From assembly GCF_004114535.1 (NCBI RefSeq), contig NZ_LBJC01000014.1:307737-371736 (forward strand): DNA of 64,000 nt, given 5' to 3'. Shown piece after piece: positions 18,578-25,826 of the stretch (its first letter is position 1; each line of letters starts with the position of its first letter). Both the position numbers and the translations under genes were made by a program. The stretch is from Bradyrhizobium nanningense. Lineage in GTDB: Bacteria > Pseudomonadota > Alphaproteobacteria > Rhizobiales > Xanthobacteraceae. Below the pieces are notes generated by a model. That model made no database searches and was not told where the DNA came from. It saw nothing but the letters and a program-made list of their open reading frames with translations.

Positions 18578-18617
18578 GAAGTTGTCGAATCCGATCGGTT
18601 GCTCCGAACTCTCTCAA

Positions 18618-18735
18618 CCTCTCCCGCTTGCGGGAGAGGTCGGCGCGAAGCGCCGGGTGAGGGCTTCCTCCTCTGGGGGAGTGCCCCCTTGTGGCGACAC
18701 CCTCTCCCCGACCCTCTCCCGCAAGCGGGAGAGGG
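18618..18735. repeat. Palindromic intergenic repeat, two-stem unit (same family as 6340-6456)
   Basis: First stem CCTCTCCCGC-TT-GCGGGAGAGG at 18618-18639; second stem at 18712-18735 (CCCTCTCCC, GCAAGC, GGGAGAGGG). Both lie between the last oxidoreductase gene and the RidA-like gene. The arrangement and spacer composition mirror the copy at 6340-6456. Confidence 0.87.
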
Positions 18736-18799
18736 GGCTCACCGGCTTCGCCAATCCAGACTTACTGAATATCGTCACGCTCTAGCAAAAGAGGACATC

Positions 18800-19147
18800 A
18801 TGAGCATCACCCGCAGCATCCGCACGCCCATCATGCATCGCGCCGTCGAAGCCAATGGCTTCGTCTTCCTCGGCGGCACCATCGCCGACGACACCTCGGT
18901 CTCGATGGGCGAGCAGACCCGCAACATTCTCAGCAAGATCGCCGGCTATCTCAAGCAAGCGGGAACCGACAAGAGCCGGGTCGTCAGCGCCTCGATCTTC
19001 GTCACGGATCTCTCCAAGAAAAAGGAGATGGACGCGGCCTGGACCGAGTTCTTCGGCGACAATCTACCGACCCGTGCCACCGTCGGCGTTGCCGATCTCG
19101 GCGGCAGCGCGCTGATCGAGGTCGTGGTCACCGCGCTGAAGGGCTGA
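18800..19147 (+). CDS. RidA family protein (reactive enamine/imine deaminase-like)
   Basis: Protein of 115 aa, the normal length for the YjgF/YER057c/UK114 family. The C-terminal signature is visible: LPTRATVGVADL, with the arginine that binds the substrate carboxylate in RidA proper, and ALIEVVVTA with the conserved glutamate. RidA enzymes hydrolyse reactive imines or enamines formed by amino-acid dehydrogenases and PLP enzymes. That fits its place after two imine-producing FAD oxidoreductases. GAGGACATC precedes the ATG. The repeat at 18618-18735 separates it from the operon, so it may have its own promoter. Confidence 0.92.
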   Translation: MSITRSIRTPIMHRAVEANGFVFLGGTIADDTSVSMGEQTRNILSKIAGYLKQAGTDKSRVVSASIFVTDLSKKKEMDAAWTEFFGDNLPTRATVGVADLGGSALIEVVVTALKG

Positions 19148-19204
19148 TCGCATGCCGACGGGGACGTCAGCGCCTCTCGCGCTGTCGTCCCTTCGTGCCG
19201 TGCC

Positions 19205-19233
19205 TTGATCTCGCCCTTCGAAGAGAATACTTA
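19205..19233 (+). promoter_or_regulatory. Possible sigma-70 promoter for the ABC-F gene
   Basis: TTGATC (19205-19210), a 17-base spacer and TACTTA (19228-19233) lie about 80 bases before the ABC-F start and just before a short upstream ORF. The -10 element is weak. This is inferred from sequence and position. Confidence 0.3.
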
Positions 19234-19263
19234 GAGACTTCCTCAATCAGGAAATTCGCAGCC

Positions 19264-19362
19264 ATGGATTCTACCCCGACCGCAAAGCCCATCCGCCTTG
19301 CTCACGGGGAATTCCATGCCTGCTTCAATCATCCTGTCGAACCTGTCGCTGGCCACGCCTGA
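19264..19362 (+). CDS. Possible 32-aa upstream ORF overlapping the ABC-F start
   Basis: ATG 19264 opens a 32-codon frame (begins MDSTPTAKPIR) that ends at TGA 19360-19362, past the ABC-F start codon at 19316 and in a different frame. AGGA stands about eleven bases upstream. Overlapping short ORFs in front of ABC-F genes can act in ribosome-mediated control, but nothing here beyond the arrangement shows that. It may be a chance ORF. Confidence 0.25.
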   Translation: MDSTPTAKPIRLAHGEFHACFNHPVEPVAGHA

Positions 19363-20929
19363 CGGCCGTTCTCTTCTCTCCAACCTCGATCTGACATTCG
19401 CGGCCGAGCGGACCGGTCTCGTCGGCCGCAACGGCGTCGGGAAAACGACGCTGCTTGCGTCGATCTCAGGGGAGCACCTCCCTCATTCCGGACGCGTTCT
19501 GGTCAACGGCAGCATTGGCCTGCTGCGCCAGGACGTGCAATTGCCCGCGAGAGCGGCCGTGGCCGATCTGTTCGGTGTGCGGCCGGCGCTCGAGCTGCTG
19601 CGCCGCGCCGAGCGGGGCGATGCCTCCGCCGACGACATCGCCACGATCGACTGGACGCTCGAAGCGCGGCTGGAGGCGGAGCTGGCACGCCTCGGGTTCG
19701 ATCCGTCTCCCGATACGGAGCTGTCGTGCCTGTCCGGTGGCCAGATCACGCGGGTTCGCCTCGCCGCGCTGGCCTTTGCCGCGCCGGACTTCCTGCTGCT
19801 GGACGAGCCCACCAACAATCTCGACCGGGATGGACGCAAGGCCCTGACCGATTTCCTTGCGTCCTGGCGCGGCGGCGCGATCGTTGTCAGCCACGATCGG
19901 GACCTGCTCGAGACCGTGGATGCGATCGTCGAGCTGACGTCGCTCGGAGCCACGCGCTACGGCGGCAATTGGAGCGGGTTTCGCGAACGGAAAGCCGTCG
20001 AACTCGCCGCCGTCAGGCACGACCTCGCGCATGCCGAGAGGCGGCTGTCAGAGATCGACGGGAAGACGCAGCAGGCGGCAGAGAAGAAAGCGCGCAAGGA
20101 CAGCGGCGGCAGAAAGAAGCGCGCCAAGGGCGACATGCCGCGCATCCTGGCCGGGGCGCGTAAGGATCGCAGCGAGGACAGCGGCGGCAAGACCGCGCAA
20201 ATCGCCGAGCGGCAGCGCGCAGAAGCGCTCGAGGCCGTCGATGCGGCGCGCCGGCGCATCGAGATTCTTCAGCCGCTCTCCGTCAAGTTGCCCGCGACCG
20301 GCCTGCCGGCGGGCAGGGAGGTGGTTTGGCTCGACGGCGTCAGCGCAGGCTACCGACCAGAGCAGCCGGTCCTGCGCGATCTCTCGTTCGCCGTCGTCGG
20401 ACCGGAACGTGTCGCGCTGGTCGGGCCCAACGGATCCGGCAAGACGACGCTGCTGAAACTCATCGCGGGCGAGCTGCGTCCGCTCTCAGGCATCGTGCGG
20501 GTCAGGCCGGATTTCGCGCTGTTCGATCAGAAGGTCAGTCTGCTCGACCCTGGACTCTCCATCCTGGATAATTTTCGGCGTCTCAATCCGAAGGCGGGTG
20601 CGAACGAGTGCCATGCCGCGCTGGCCCGGTTCATGTTCCGCGCCGATGCCGCCTTGCAGGCAGCCGGAAACCTGAGTGGCGGGCAGATGTTTCGCGCCGG
20701 CCTTGCCTGTGTGCTCGGCGGGCAGACGCCGCCGTCGCTGCTGATCCTGGACGAGCCGACCAATCATCTCGACCTCGAATCCATCGAAGCCGTCGAAGCG
20801 GGCTTGCGGGCCTATGATGGCGCGCTGCTCGTCGTCAGTCATGACGAAGCGTTCTTGCAGGCGATCGGGATGACACGACGGATCGATGTTGCCGCCAAGG
20901 TGCTACGCATCGATGGCGGGATCGTCTGA
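19316..20929 (+). CDS. ABC-F family ATPase (ribosome-associated, Uup/EttA-like)
   Basis: Soluble protein of 537 aa with two ABC cassettes and no membrane segment. The first has Walker A GRNGVGKTT, signature LSGGQITRVRL and Walker B LLLDEPTNNLD. The second has GPNGSGKTT, a slightly relaxed signature LSGGQMFRAGL and LILDEPTNHLD. Between them is a basic, Lys/Arg/Glu-rich linker near residues 225-310 (AAEKKARKDSGGRKKRAKGD) typical of ABC-F proteins that bind the ribosome. CACGGGGA precedes ATG 19316. It could be a translation factor or an antibiotic-resistance type; the sequence alone does not decide. A perfect 9-bp inverted repeat overlaps the stop codon. Confidence 0.92.
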   Translation: MPASIILSNLSLATPDGRSLLSNLDLTFAAERTGLVGRNGVGKTTLLASISGEHLPHSGRVLVNGSIGLLRQDVQLPARAAVADLFGVRPALELLRRAERGDASADDIATIDWTLEARLEAELARLGFDPSPDTELSCLSGGQITRVRLAALAFAAPDFLLLDEPTNNLDRDGRKALTDFLASWRGGAIVVSHDRDLLETVDAIVELTSLGATRYGGNWSGFRERKAVELAAVRHDLAHAERRLSEIDGKTQQAAEKKARKDSGGRKKRAKGDMPRILAGARKDRSEDSGGKTAQIAERQRAEALEAVDAARRRIEILQPLSVKLPATGLPAGREVVWLDGVSAGYRPEQPVLRDLSFAVVGPERVALVGPNGSGKTTLLKLIAGELRPLSGIVRVRPDFALFDQKVSLLDPGLSILDNFRRLNPKAGANECHAALARFMFRADAALQAAGNLSGGQMFRAGLACVLGGQTPPSLLILDEPTNHLDLESIEAVEAGLRAYDGALLVVSHDEAFLQAIGMTRRIDVAAKVLRIDGGIV

Positions 20930-20964
20930 TCCCGCCTGGCGGTCTGGATTTGGTAGTGATTTTC

Positions 20965-20997
20965 AAAAACCCGACGCCCTGCCCCCAGCGCGTCGGG
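20965..20997 (-). terminator. Intrinsic terminator for the dctA transcript
   Basis: On the minus strand the stem CCCGACGC, a GC-rich loop of about 12 bases and GCGTCGGG (20970-20997) are followed by TTTTTGAAAA. This is a textbook Rho-independent terminator about 120 bases past the dctA stop. On the plus strand it has no T-run, so it serves the minus-strand gene. Confidence 0.8.
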
Positions 20998-21115
20998 TGG
21001 AAAGAATGAGTATCAATCCGTGATCCCAACCCGATACTTGTGACGCGTGCCGCCTCAATTTTCTACTCCGGGAAACTACCGCGTCGGAACCGCCCCCCGG
21101 GGGGGCGCAGGCCTA

Positions 21116-22447
21116 TCAGGCCGCGCTTCCACCCGGCTCCAGCGCCTCGCCGATCTCCAGCGGATGGGCCATGGTCTCGTGCAGCGCATCGCGATCGAGC
21201 TCGCCTTCGGAAATGCTGATGACGACGCAGGCAACGCCGTTGCCGATCAGATTGGTCAGCGCGCGACATTCGCTCATGAACTTGTCGATGCCGACCAGGA
21301 TCGCGATCGACTGGATCGGGATGTCAGGCACAATCGAGAGCGTCGCGGCGAGCGTGATGAAGCCGGCACCGGTGACGCCCGAGGCGCCCTTCGAGGTGAT
21401 CATGGCGATGCCGAGGATGCCGAGCTCCTGCCAGATCGTCAGATGGGTGTTGGTCGCCTGCGCCAGGAACAGCGTCGCCAGCGTCATATAGATGTTGGTG
21501 CCATCGAGATTGAAGCTGTAGCCGGTGGGAATGACGAGGCCGACCACGGAACGCGAGGCGCCGAGATGCTCCATCTTCTGGATCATTTGCGGCAGAACCG
21601 TCTCCGATGAGGAGGTGCCGAGCACGATCAAGAGCTCGTCCTTGATGTAGGCGATGAAGCGCAGGATCGAGAAGCCGGCGAGGCGCGTGATCGCGCCGAG
21701 CACGACCAGCACGAACAGGATGCTGGTGAGGTAGAAGGTGCCGATCAGGGCGGCGAGGTTGAGCAGCGAGCCGAGACCGTAGGCGCCGACCGTGAACGCC
21801 ATCGCGCCGAAGGCGCCGATCGGCGCGACGCGCACGATGATGCGGATGATGCCGAAGAACATCTTGGCGGCCTTGTCGATCGAATCTGCAATGGGTTCGC
21901 CGGCATTGCCGAGGAAGGCGATGGCGAAGCCTGAGAGGATCGAGATCAGCAGCACCTGCAACAGGTCGCCGCGCGCGATCGCGCCCAGATAGCTGTCGGG
22001 AATGATCGCCATCAGATGGGCGACGATGCCTTCTTCCTTGGCCTTGGTGACGTAGGTGGCCACCGATTTCGGATCGATCGTGGCGGGGTCGATGTTGAAG
22101 CCGTGCCCGGGCTGGAGGATCTCACCGATCAAGAGGCCGACCGCGAGCGCGACGGTCGAGACCGTCTCGAAATAGATCAGCGACTTCAGCCCGACCCGGC
22201 CGACGCGCTTGAGATCGCCCATCGAGGAGATGCCGTGCACGACGGTGCAGAAGATCACCGGCGCGATCATCATCTTGATCAGCGCGATGAAGCCGTCGCC
22301 AAGCGGCTTCAAGGCCTTGCCGAGATCGGGATAGAAATAGCCGATAAGCACACCGAGCGCGATCGCGATCAGCACCTGAACGTAGAGGATCTTGTACCAG
22401 GGCTGGTGCCGGCGATGGATGGCTGGCTGGATCGCGAGTTGTGTCAT
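21116..22447 (-). CDS. dctA: C4-dicarboxylate transporter DctA (DAACS family)
   Basis: Inner-membrane proton or sodium symporter of 443 aa for succinate, fumarate, malate and related acids. Family landmarks are visible: the N-terminal [17 protein letters not shown] helix, [12 protein letters not shown] (serine-rich re-entrant loop), [15 protein letters not shown] and [12 protein letters not shown]. Length matches rhizobial DctA. The ATG at 22445-22447 is the family start; an upstream reading would add residues of a regulatory region. It is divergent from the RutG-like permease, and the region between holds a 20-bp palindrome. DctA is essential for symbiotic nitrogen fixation in several rhizobia, although dctBD is not adjacent here. 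Confidence 0.95.
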   Translation of the reverse strand: MTQLAIQPAIHRRHQPWYKILYVQVLIAIALGVLIGYFYPDLGKALKPLGDGFIALIKMMIAPVIFCTVVHGISSMGDLKRVGRVGLKSLIYFETVSTVALAVGLLIGEILQPGHGFNIDPATIDPKSVATYVTKAKEEGIVAHLMAIIPDSYLGAIARGDLLQVLLISILSGFAIAFLGNAGEPIADSIDKAAKMFFGIIRIIVRVAPIGAFGAMAFTVGAYGLGSLLNLAALIGTFYLTSILFVLVVLGAITRLAGFSILRFIAYIKDELLIVLGTSSSETVLPQMIQKMEHLGASRSVVGLVIPTGYSFNLDGTNIYMTLATLFLAQATNTHLTIWQELGILGIAMITSKGASGVTGAGFITLAATLSIVPDIPIQSIAILVGIDKFMSECRALTNLIGNGVACVVISISEGELDRDALHETMAHPLEIGEALEPGGSAA

Positions 22448-22473
22448 ATTGTGGGACCCGAACGCATCGATTG

Positions 22474-22493
22474 TGCAAGATTTGAATCTTGCA
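22474..22493. promoter_or_regulatory. 20-bp near-perfect palindrome in the dctA/permease intergenic region
   Basis: TGCAAGATT and AATCTTGCA form 9-bp arms around TG. The site lies 27 bases upstream of the dctA start on the minus strand. It is likely an operator, because it is too short and AT-rich for a terminator and has no T-run. The binding protein is unknown. Confidence 0.5.
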
Positions 22494-22512
22494 TCACGTG
22501 CATCATGTGATG
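22492..22512. promoter_or_regulatory. Second inverted repeat, CATCAC-N9-GTGATG
   Basis: This dyad abuts the palindrome at 22474-22493 and lies about 75 bases upstream of the permease start. It also contains the direct repeat CATCACGTG / CATCATGTG. It may be a separate regulator site; this is inferred from symmetry alone. Confidence 0.35.
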
Positions 22513-22588
22513 GCCGCGTTGGATGCGACAATCACATTTTTGTCGGATCGCACGAAGATCGATCGTTGCACCGCAACTCGGGGGGATC

Positions 22589-23908
22589 ATGTCGACTGCA
22601 ACAGGCTCGGACCAGCAAGGACGGGGCTATTTTCCGCGCTGGACGCTCAAGACCTCGGGCGTGATCATGCCCGAGGAACGGATGTCATGGGGCCAGACCG
22701 TCGTCTCCGGTCTCCAGCATTGCGTCGCAATGTCGGGTGCGACGATCATCGCCCCGTTGCTGATGGGGTTCGATCCCAACGTTGCGGTGCTGTTCTCGGG
22801 CATCGGCACGCTGATCTTCTTCGTCATCGTCGCGGGGCGCGTGCCGAGCTATCTCGGCTCGAGCTTCGCCTTCATCGCCGTCGTCATCGCCGCCACCGGC
22901 TATGCCGGGCAGGGGCCGAATCCCAATATTTCGGTCGCGCTCGGCGGCATCGTCGGAGCCGGGGTGCTGTACGGCGTGATCGCGCTGATCGTGATGTGGT
23001 CGGGCGTCGACTGGATCGAGCGCTTGATGCCGCCGGCTGTCACCGGCGCTGTGGTCGCCGCGATCGGCCTCAACCTCGCACCCGTCGCGGTCAAGGCGGT
23101 AAGCGCGAACGCGTTCGACACGGGAATCGGGCTCGCCACCGTTCTGATCATCGGCGTGGTGGCCGTTGCCGCTCCAGGCCTTTGGCGAAGGCTCCCGATC
23201 ATCCTCGGCGCCATCGGCGGCTACCTCTTGTGCCTGTTGGGCGCGAACGGGCTCGGTTTCGGCAAGCCGATCGACTTCACCCAGCTCTCGGCCGCGCCGT
23301 GGATCGGCCTGCCGAACTTCACCACGCCGACGTTCCAGGCCGACGCGATTTTCCTGATCGCGCCGGTCGCGATCATTCTCGTTGCCGAGAACCTCGGCCA
23401 CATCAAGGCCGTCGGCGCCATGACGGGCCGCAGTCTTGATGCCTATCTCGGCCGCGCCCTGTTCGCCGACAGCCTCGCAACGATCGTCGCGGCCTGCGGC
23501 GGCGGCACCGGCGTCACCACCTATGCCGAGAATATCGGCGTCATGGCGGCGACGAAGGTCTATTCGACATTGCTGTTTGCCTTCGCCGCCATCGTGTCGA
23601 TCGTGCTCGGGTTCTCGCCGAAATTCGGCGCGCTGATCCTGTCGATCCCTGGCCCCGTCATCGGCGGCCTCTCGATCGTGCTGTTCGGACTGATCGCGGC
23701 GATGGCGGGCCGGATCTGGGTCGAGAATAAGGTCGACTTTGCAAATCCTGCAAACCTGATCACTGTCGCCGTGGCGTTGACGGCGGGCGCGGGAGATCTC
23801 ACGCTCAAATTCGGCGCATTCACGATCGGTGGGATTGGCACCGCAACTTTTGGCGCCATCATCCTCTATCAGATTCTGACCTCGCCACTTGCGCGCCGCG
23901 CGGAATGA
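22589..23908 (+). CDS. NCS2 family nucleobase permease, RutG-like (uracil/xanthine permease)
   Basis: Inner-membrane permease of 439 aa in the nucleobase:cation symporter 2 family. It strongly resembles E. coli RutG as remembered: VIMPEERMSWGQTVVSGLQH near the start, GRVPSYLGSSFAFI, WIERLMPPAVTGAVVAAIGL, LIAPVAIILVAENLGH and GVTTYAENIGVMA. The ATG at 22589 follows GGGGGATC. No rutA-F genes are nearby. With the cyclic-amide and hydantoinase genes in this window it may import pyrimidine or hydantoin-like rings rather than uracil. That is inference. Confidence 0.9.
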   Translation: MSTATGSDQQGRGYFPRWTLKTSGVIMPEERMSWGQTVVSGLQHCVAMSGATIIAPLLMGFDPNVAVLFSGIGTLIFFVIVAGRVPSYLGSSFAFIAVVIAATGYAGQGPNPNISVALGGIVGAGVLYGVIALIVMWSGVDWIERLMPPAVTGAVVAAIGLNLAPVAVKAVSANAFDTGIGLATVLIIGVVAVAAPGLWRRLPIILGAIGGYLLCLLGANGLGFGKPIDFTQLSAAPWIGLPNFTTPTFQADAIFLIAPVAIILVAENLGHIKAVGAMTGRSLDAYLGRALFADSLATIVAACGGGTGVTTYAENIGVMAATKVYSTLLFAFAAIVSIVLGFSPKFGALILSIPGPVIGGLSIVLFGLIAAMAGRIWVENKVDFANPANLITVAVALTAGAGDLTLKFGAFTIGGIGTATFGAIILYQILTSPLARRAE

Positions 23909-23981
23909 ATCCCAGCGATGCACGGAAGAGATGGAACAAAAAGCGCCTTCCGTCGATGATGAGGCATTCCGGAGAGAACAC

Positions 23982-24818
23982 ATGCCGCAACCCGATCGCT
24001 CGACTTCGTTTCCCTCGCGCCTGATCGGCCAATACGCGCTGGTGACCGGCGCCTCGCAAGGCATCGGCCGCGCCGTCGCCATCAGGCTCGCGCAGGAAGG
24101 CGCGACCGTCGCCATCAATTATTTCGAGCACGACGAGCGCGCGGAGGAGACGCTCGCGCTCGCTCGGGCAGCTTCGAGCGAGCGCGGCCACGGCAAGGCC
24201 GATCATTGCATCGTCAAGGCCAATGTCGGCGATGAGAAGGACGTTGCTGCGATGTTCGAGACGATCCTTTCGCGCTGGAAACGTCTCGATTGTCTCGTCA
24301 ACAACGCCGGCTTCCAGAAGGAATCGCCGAGCGAGGCGCTTGACGTCGACACCTATCGCCGCATCATTGATGTCAACCTGAACGGTGCCGTGCTCTGTGC
24401 GCAGAAGGCACTCGCGCATTTCGTCGCGCGCGGTGGAGGCGGCAGCATCATCAACTGCTCCAGCGTCCACCAGATCGTTCCAAAGCCCGGCTATCTCGCT
24501 TACTCGATCAGCAAGGGCGGCATGGCCAACTTGACGCGCACGCTGGCGCTCGAATTTGCCGGCCGAGGTATCCGCGTCAACGCCGTGGGGCCGGGCGCGA
24601 TCGACACGCCGATCAACGCGGCCTGGACCGGCGATCCGGAAAAACGCGGCGTGGTCGCCAGCCACATTCCCATGGGCCGCGTCGGCACGCCGGAGGAGAT
24701 CGCCGCCGTGTTCGCCTTCCTCGCCTCTGACGATGCGAGCTACATCACCGGGCAGACCCTTTACGCTTGCGGCGGCCTGACGTTGTTTCCGGAGTTTCGC
24801 GAGAACTGGGCGAGCTAA
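23982..24818 (+). CDS. SDR family oxidoreductase (glucose 1-dehydrogenase-like)
   Basis: Short-chain dehydrogenase of 278 aa. The NAD(P)-binding motif TGASQGIGRAVA, the NNAG motif and the catalytic Ser-Tyr-Lys set (INCSSVHQIVPK, then YLAYSISKGG) are all visible. The C-terminal segment YITGQTLYACGGLTLFPEF resembles classical SDRs annotated as glucose dehydrogenases. GGAGAG precedes ATG 23982. The substrate cannot be told from sequence. Confidence 0.9.
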   Translation: MPQPDRSTSFPSRLIGQYALVTGASQGIGRAVAIRLAQEGATVAINYFEHDERAEETLALARAASSERGHGKADHCIVKANVGDEKDVAAMFETILSRWKRLDCLVNNAGFQKESPSEALDVDTYRRIIDVNLNGAVLCAQKALAHFVARGGGGSIINCSSVHQIVPKPGYLAYSISKGGMANLTRTLALEFAGRGIRVNAVGPGAIDTPINAAWTGDPEKRGVVASHIPMGRVGTPEEIAAVFAFLASDDASYITGQTLYACGGLTLFPEFRENWAS

Positions 24819-24862
24819 GTGGGGATCTGGCAAAACCCGCTGGCGCGGACTACATCTGCCGC

Positions 24863-25684
24863 ATGGCAAATGCTCCGCTGGCAAACTCTCCGCTTCAGGA
24901 TTTCATCGCTCGGCACGAAAATCTGTTCGTGCTGACCGGTGCCGGCTGCAGCACCAATTCGGGCATTCCCGATTATCGCGACAGAAATGGCAATTGGAAG
25001 CGGACCCAGCCCGTCAACTTTCAGTCGTTCATGTCGGACGAGCATACGCGGCGGCGCTATTGGGCTCGCAGCCTGATCGGCTGGCGGCGGTTCGGCCAGG
25101 CGCGCCCGAACGATGCGCATCACGCGCTGGCCCGGCTCGAGGCCAACGGGCGGTGCGGGATGCTGCTGACCCAGAATGTCGACAGGCTGCACCAGTCCGC
25201 CGGCCACCGCCAGGTGATCGATCTGCACGGTCGGCTCGATCTGGTCCGCTGCATGGGCTGCGGCCGCAAGACGCCGCGGAGCGAATTCCAGAATGCGCTC
25301 GGCCGTGCCAATGCGGAATGGCTGACGCTCGATGCCGCCGATGCTCCTGATGGTGACGCCGATTTGGAGCATGCGGATTTTTCGTCCTTCCAGGTGCCTC
25401 CTTGCGAAGCCTGCGGCAGCATTCTCAAACCTGACGTCGTGTTCTTCGGGGAGAACGTTCCGCGCGACATCGTCGCCACCGCGCAGGATCATCTGGCGCA
25501 AGCCGACGCCATGCTGATCGTCGGCTCGTCGCTGATGGTCTATTCCGGATTCCGCTTCGTACAGGCTGCCGTGCAGCGCCATATTCCGATTGCGGCGGTC
25601 AACCTTGGCCGCACCCGCGCCGACGATCTCCTGACGCTCAAGGTCGAGGAGCGCTGCGAAGCGGCGCTTGCATTCCTGCTCTGA
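24863..25684 (+). CDS. NAD-dependent protein deacylase, SIR2 family
   Basis: Sirtuin of 273 aa. The NAD-binding motif GAGCSTNSGIPDYRD (residues 26-40), TQNVDRLHQSAG, the catalytic His122 in IDLHG and the four zinc cysteines (Cys130, Cys133, Cys181, Cys184) are all intact. The NAD-binding motif has GAGCST instead of the more common GAGIST, as in class II (SIRT4-like) sirtuins. It lies 44 bases after the SDR gene and could be cotranscribed. Likely targets are acylated lysines of metabolic enzymes; no target is identifiable here. Confidence 0.9.
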   Translation: MANAPLANSPLQDFIARHENLFVLTGAGCSTNSGIPDYRDRNGNWKRTQPVNFQSFMSDEHTRRRYWARSLIGWRRFGQARPNDAHHALARLEANGRCGMLLTQNVDRLHQSAGHRQVIDLHGRLDLVRCMGCGRKTPRSEFQNALGRANAEWLTLDAADAPDGDADLEHADFSSFQVPPCEACGSILKPDVVFFGENVPRDIVATAQDHLAQADAMLIVGSSLMVYSGFRFVQAAVQRHIPIAAVNLGRTRADDLLTLKVEERCEAALAFLL

Positions 25685-25826
25685 CCGCGCAGGCCGCGAA
25701 ACACGCCTTGCCTATTGCATAGGTGCCAAGCAGAATGGCCGGGCGCGGCGTTGTCCTCGTCGGCCATGGCATGGAAATTGCTGCGCTTTCGACCTCAGTC
25801 TTGACGATCAGCGCGGAGAATTTGGA

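Noticed and set aside
22541..22567. TGTCGG-N17-CGTT upstream of the RutG-like permease as a fifth ECF42 promoter
   Set aside because: The -35 and spacing match, but the -10 ends CGTT rather than CGTC and the site is far from the sigma-factor region. One mismatch in the short -10 core makes a chance match plausible. It is worth including in a scan but not claimed.
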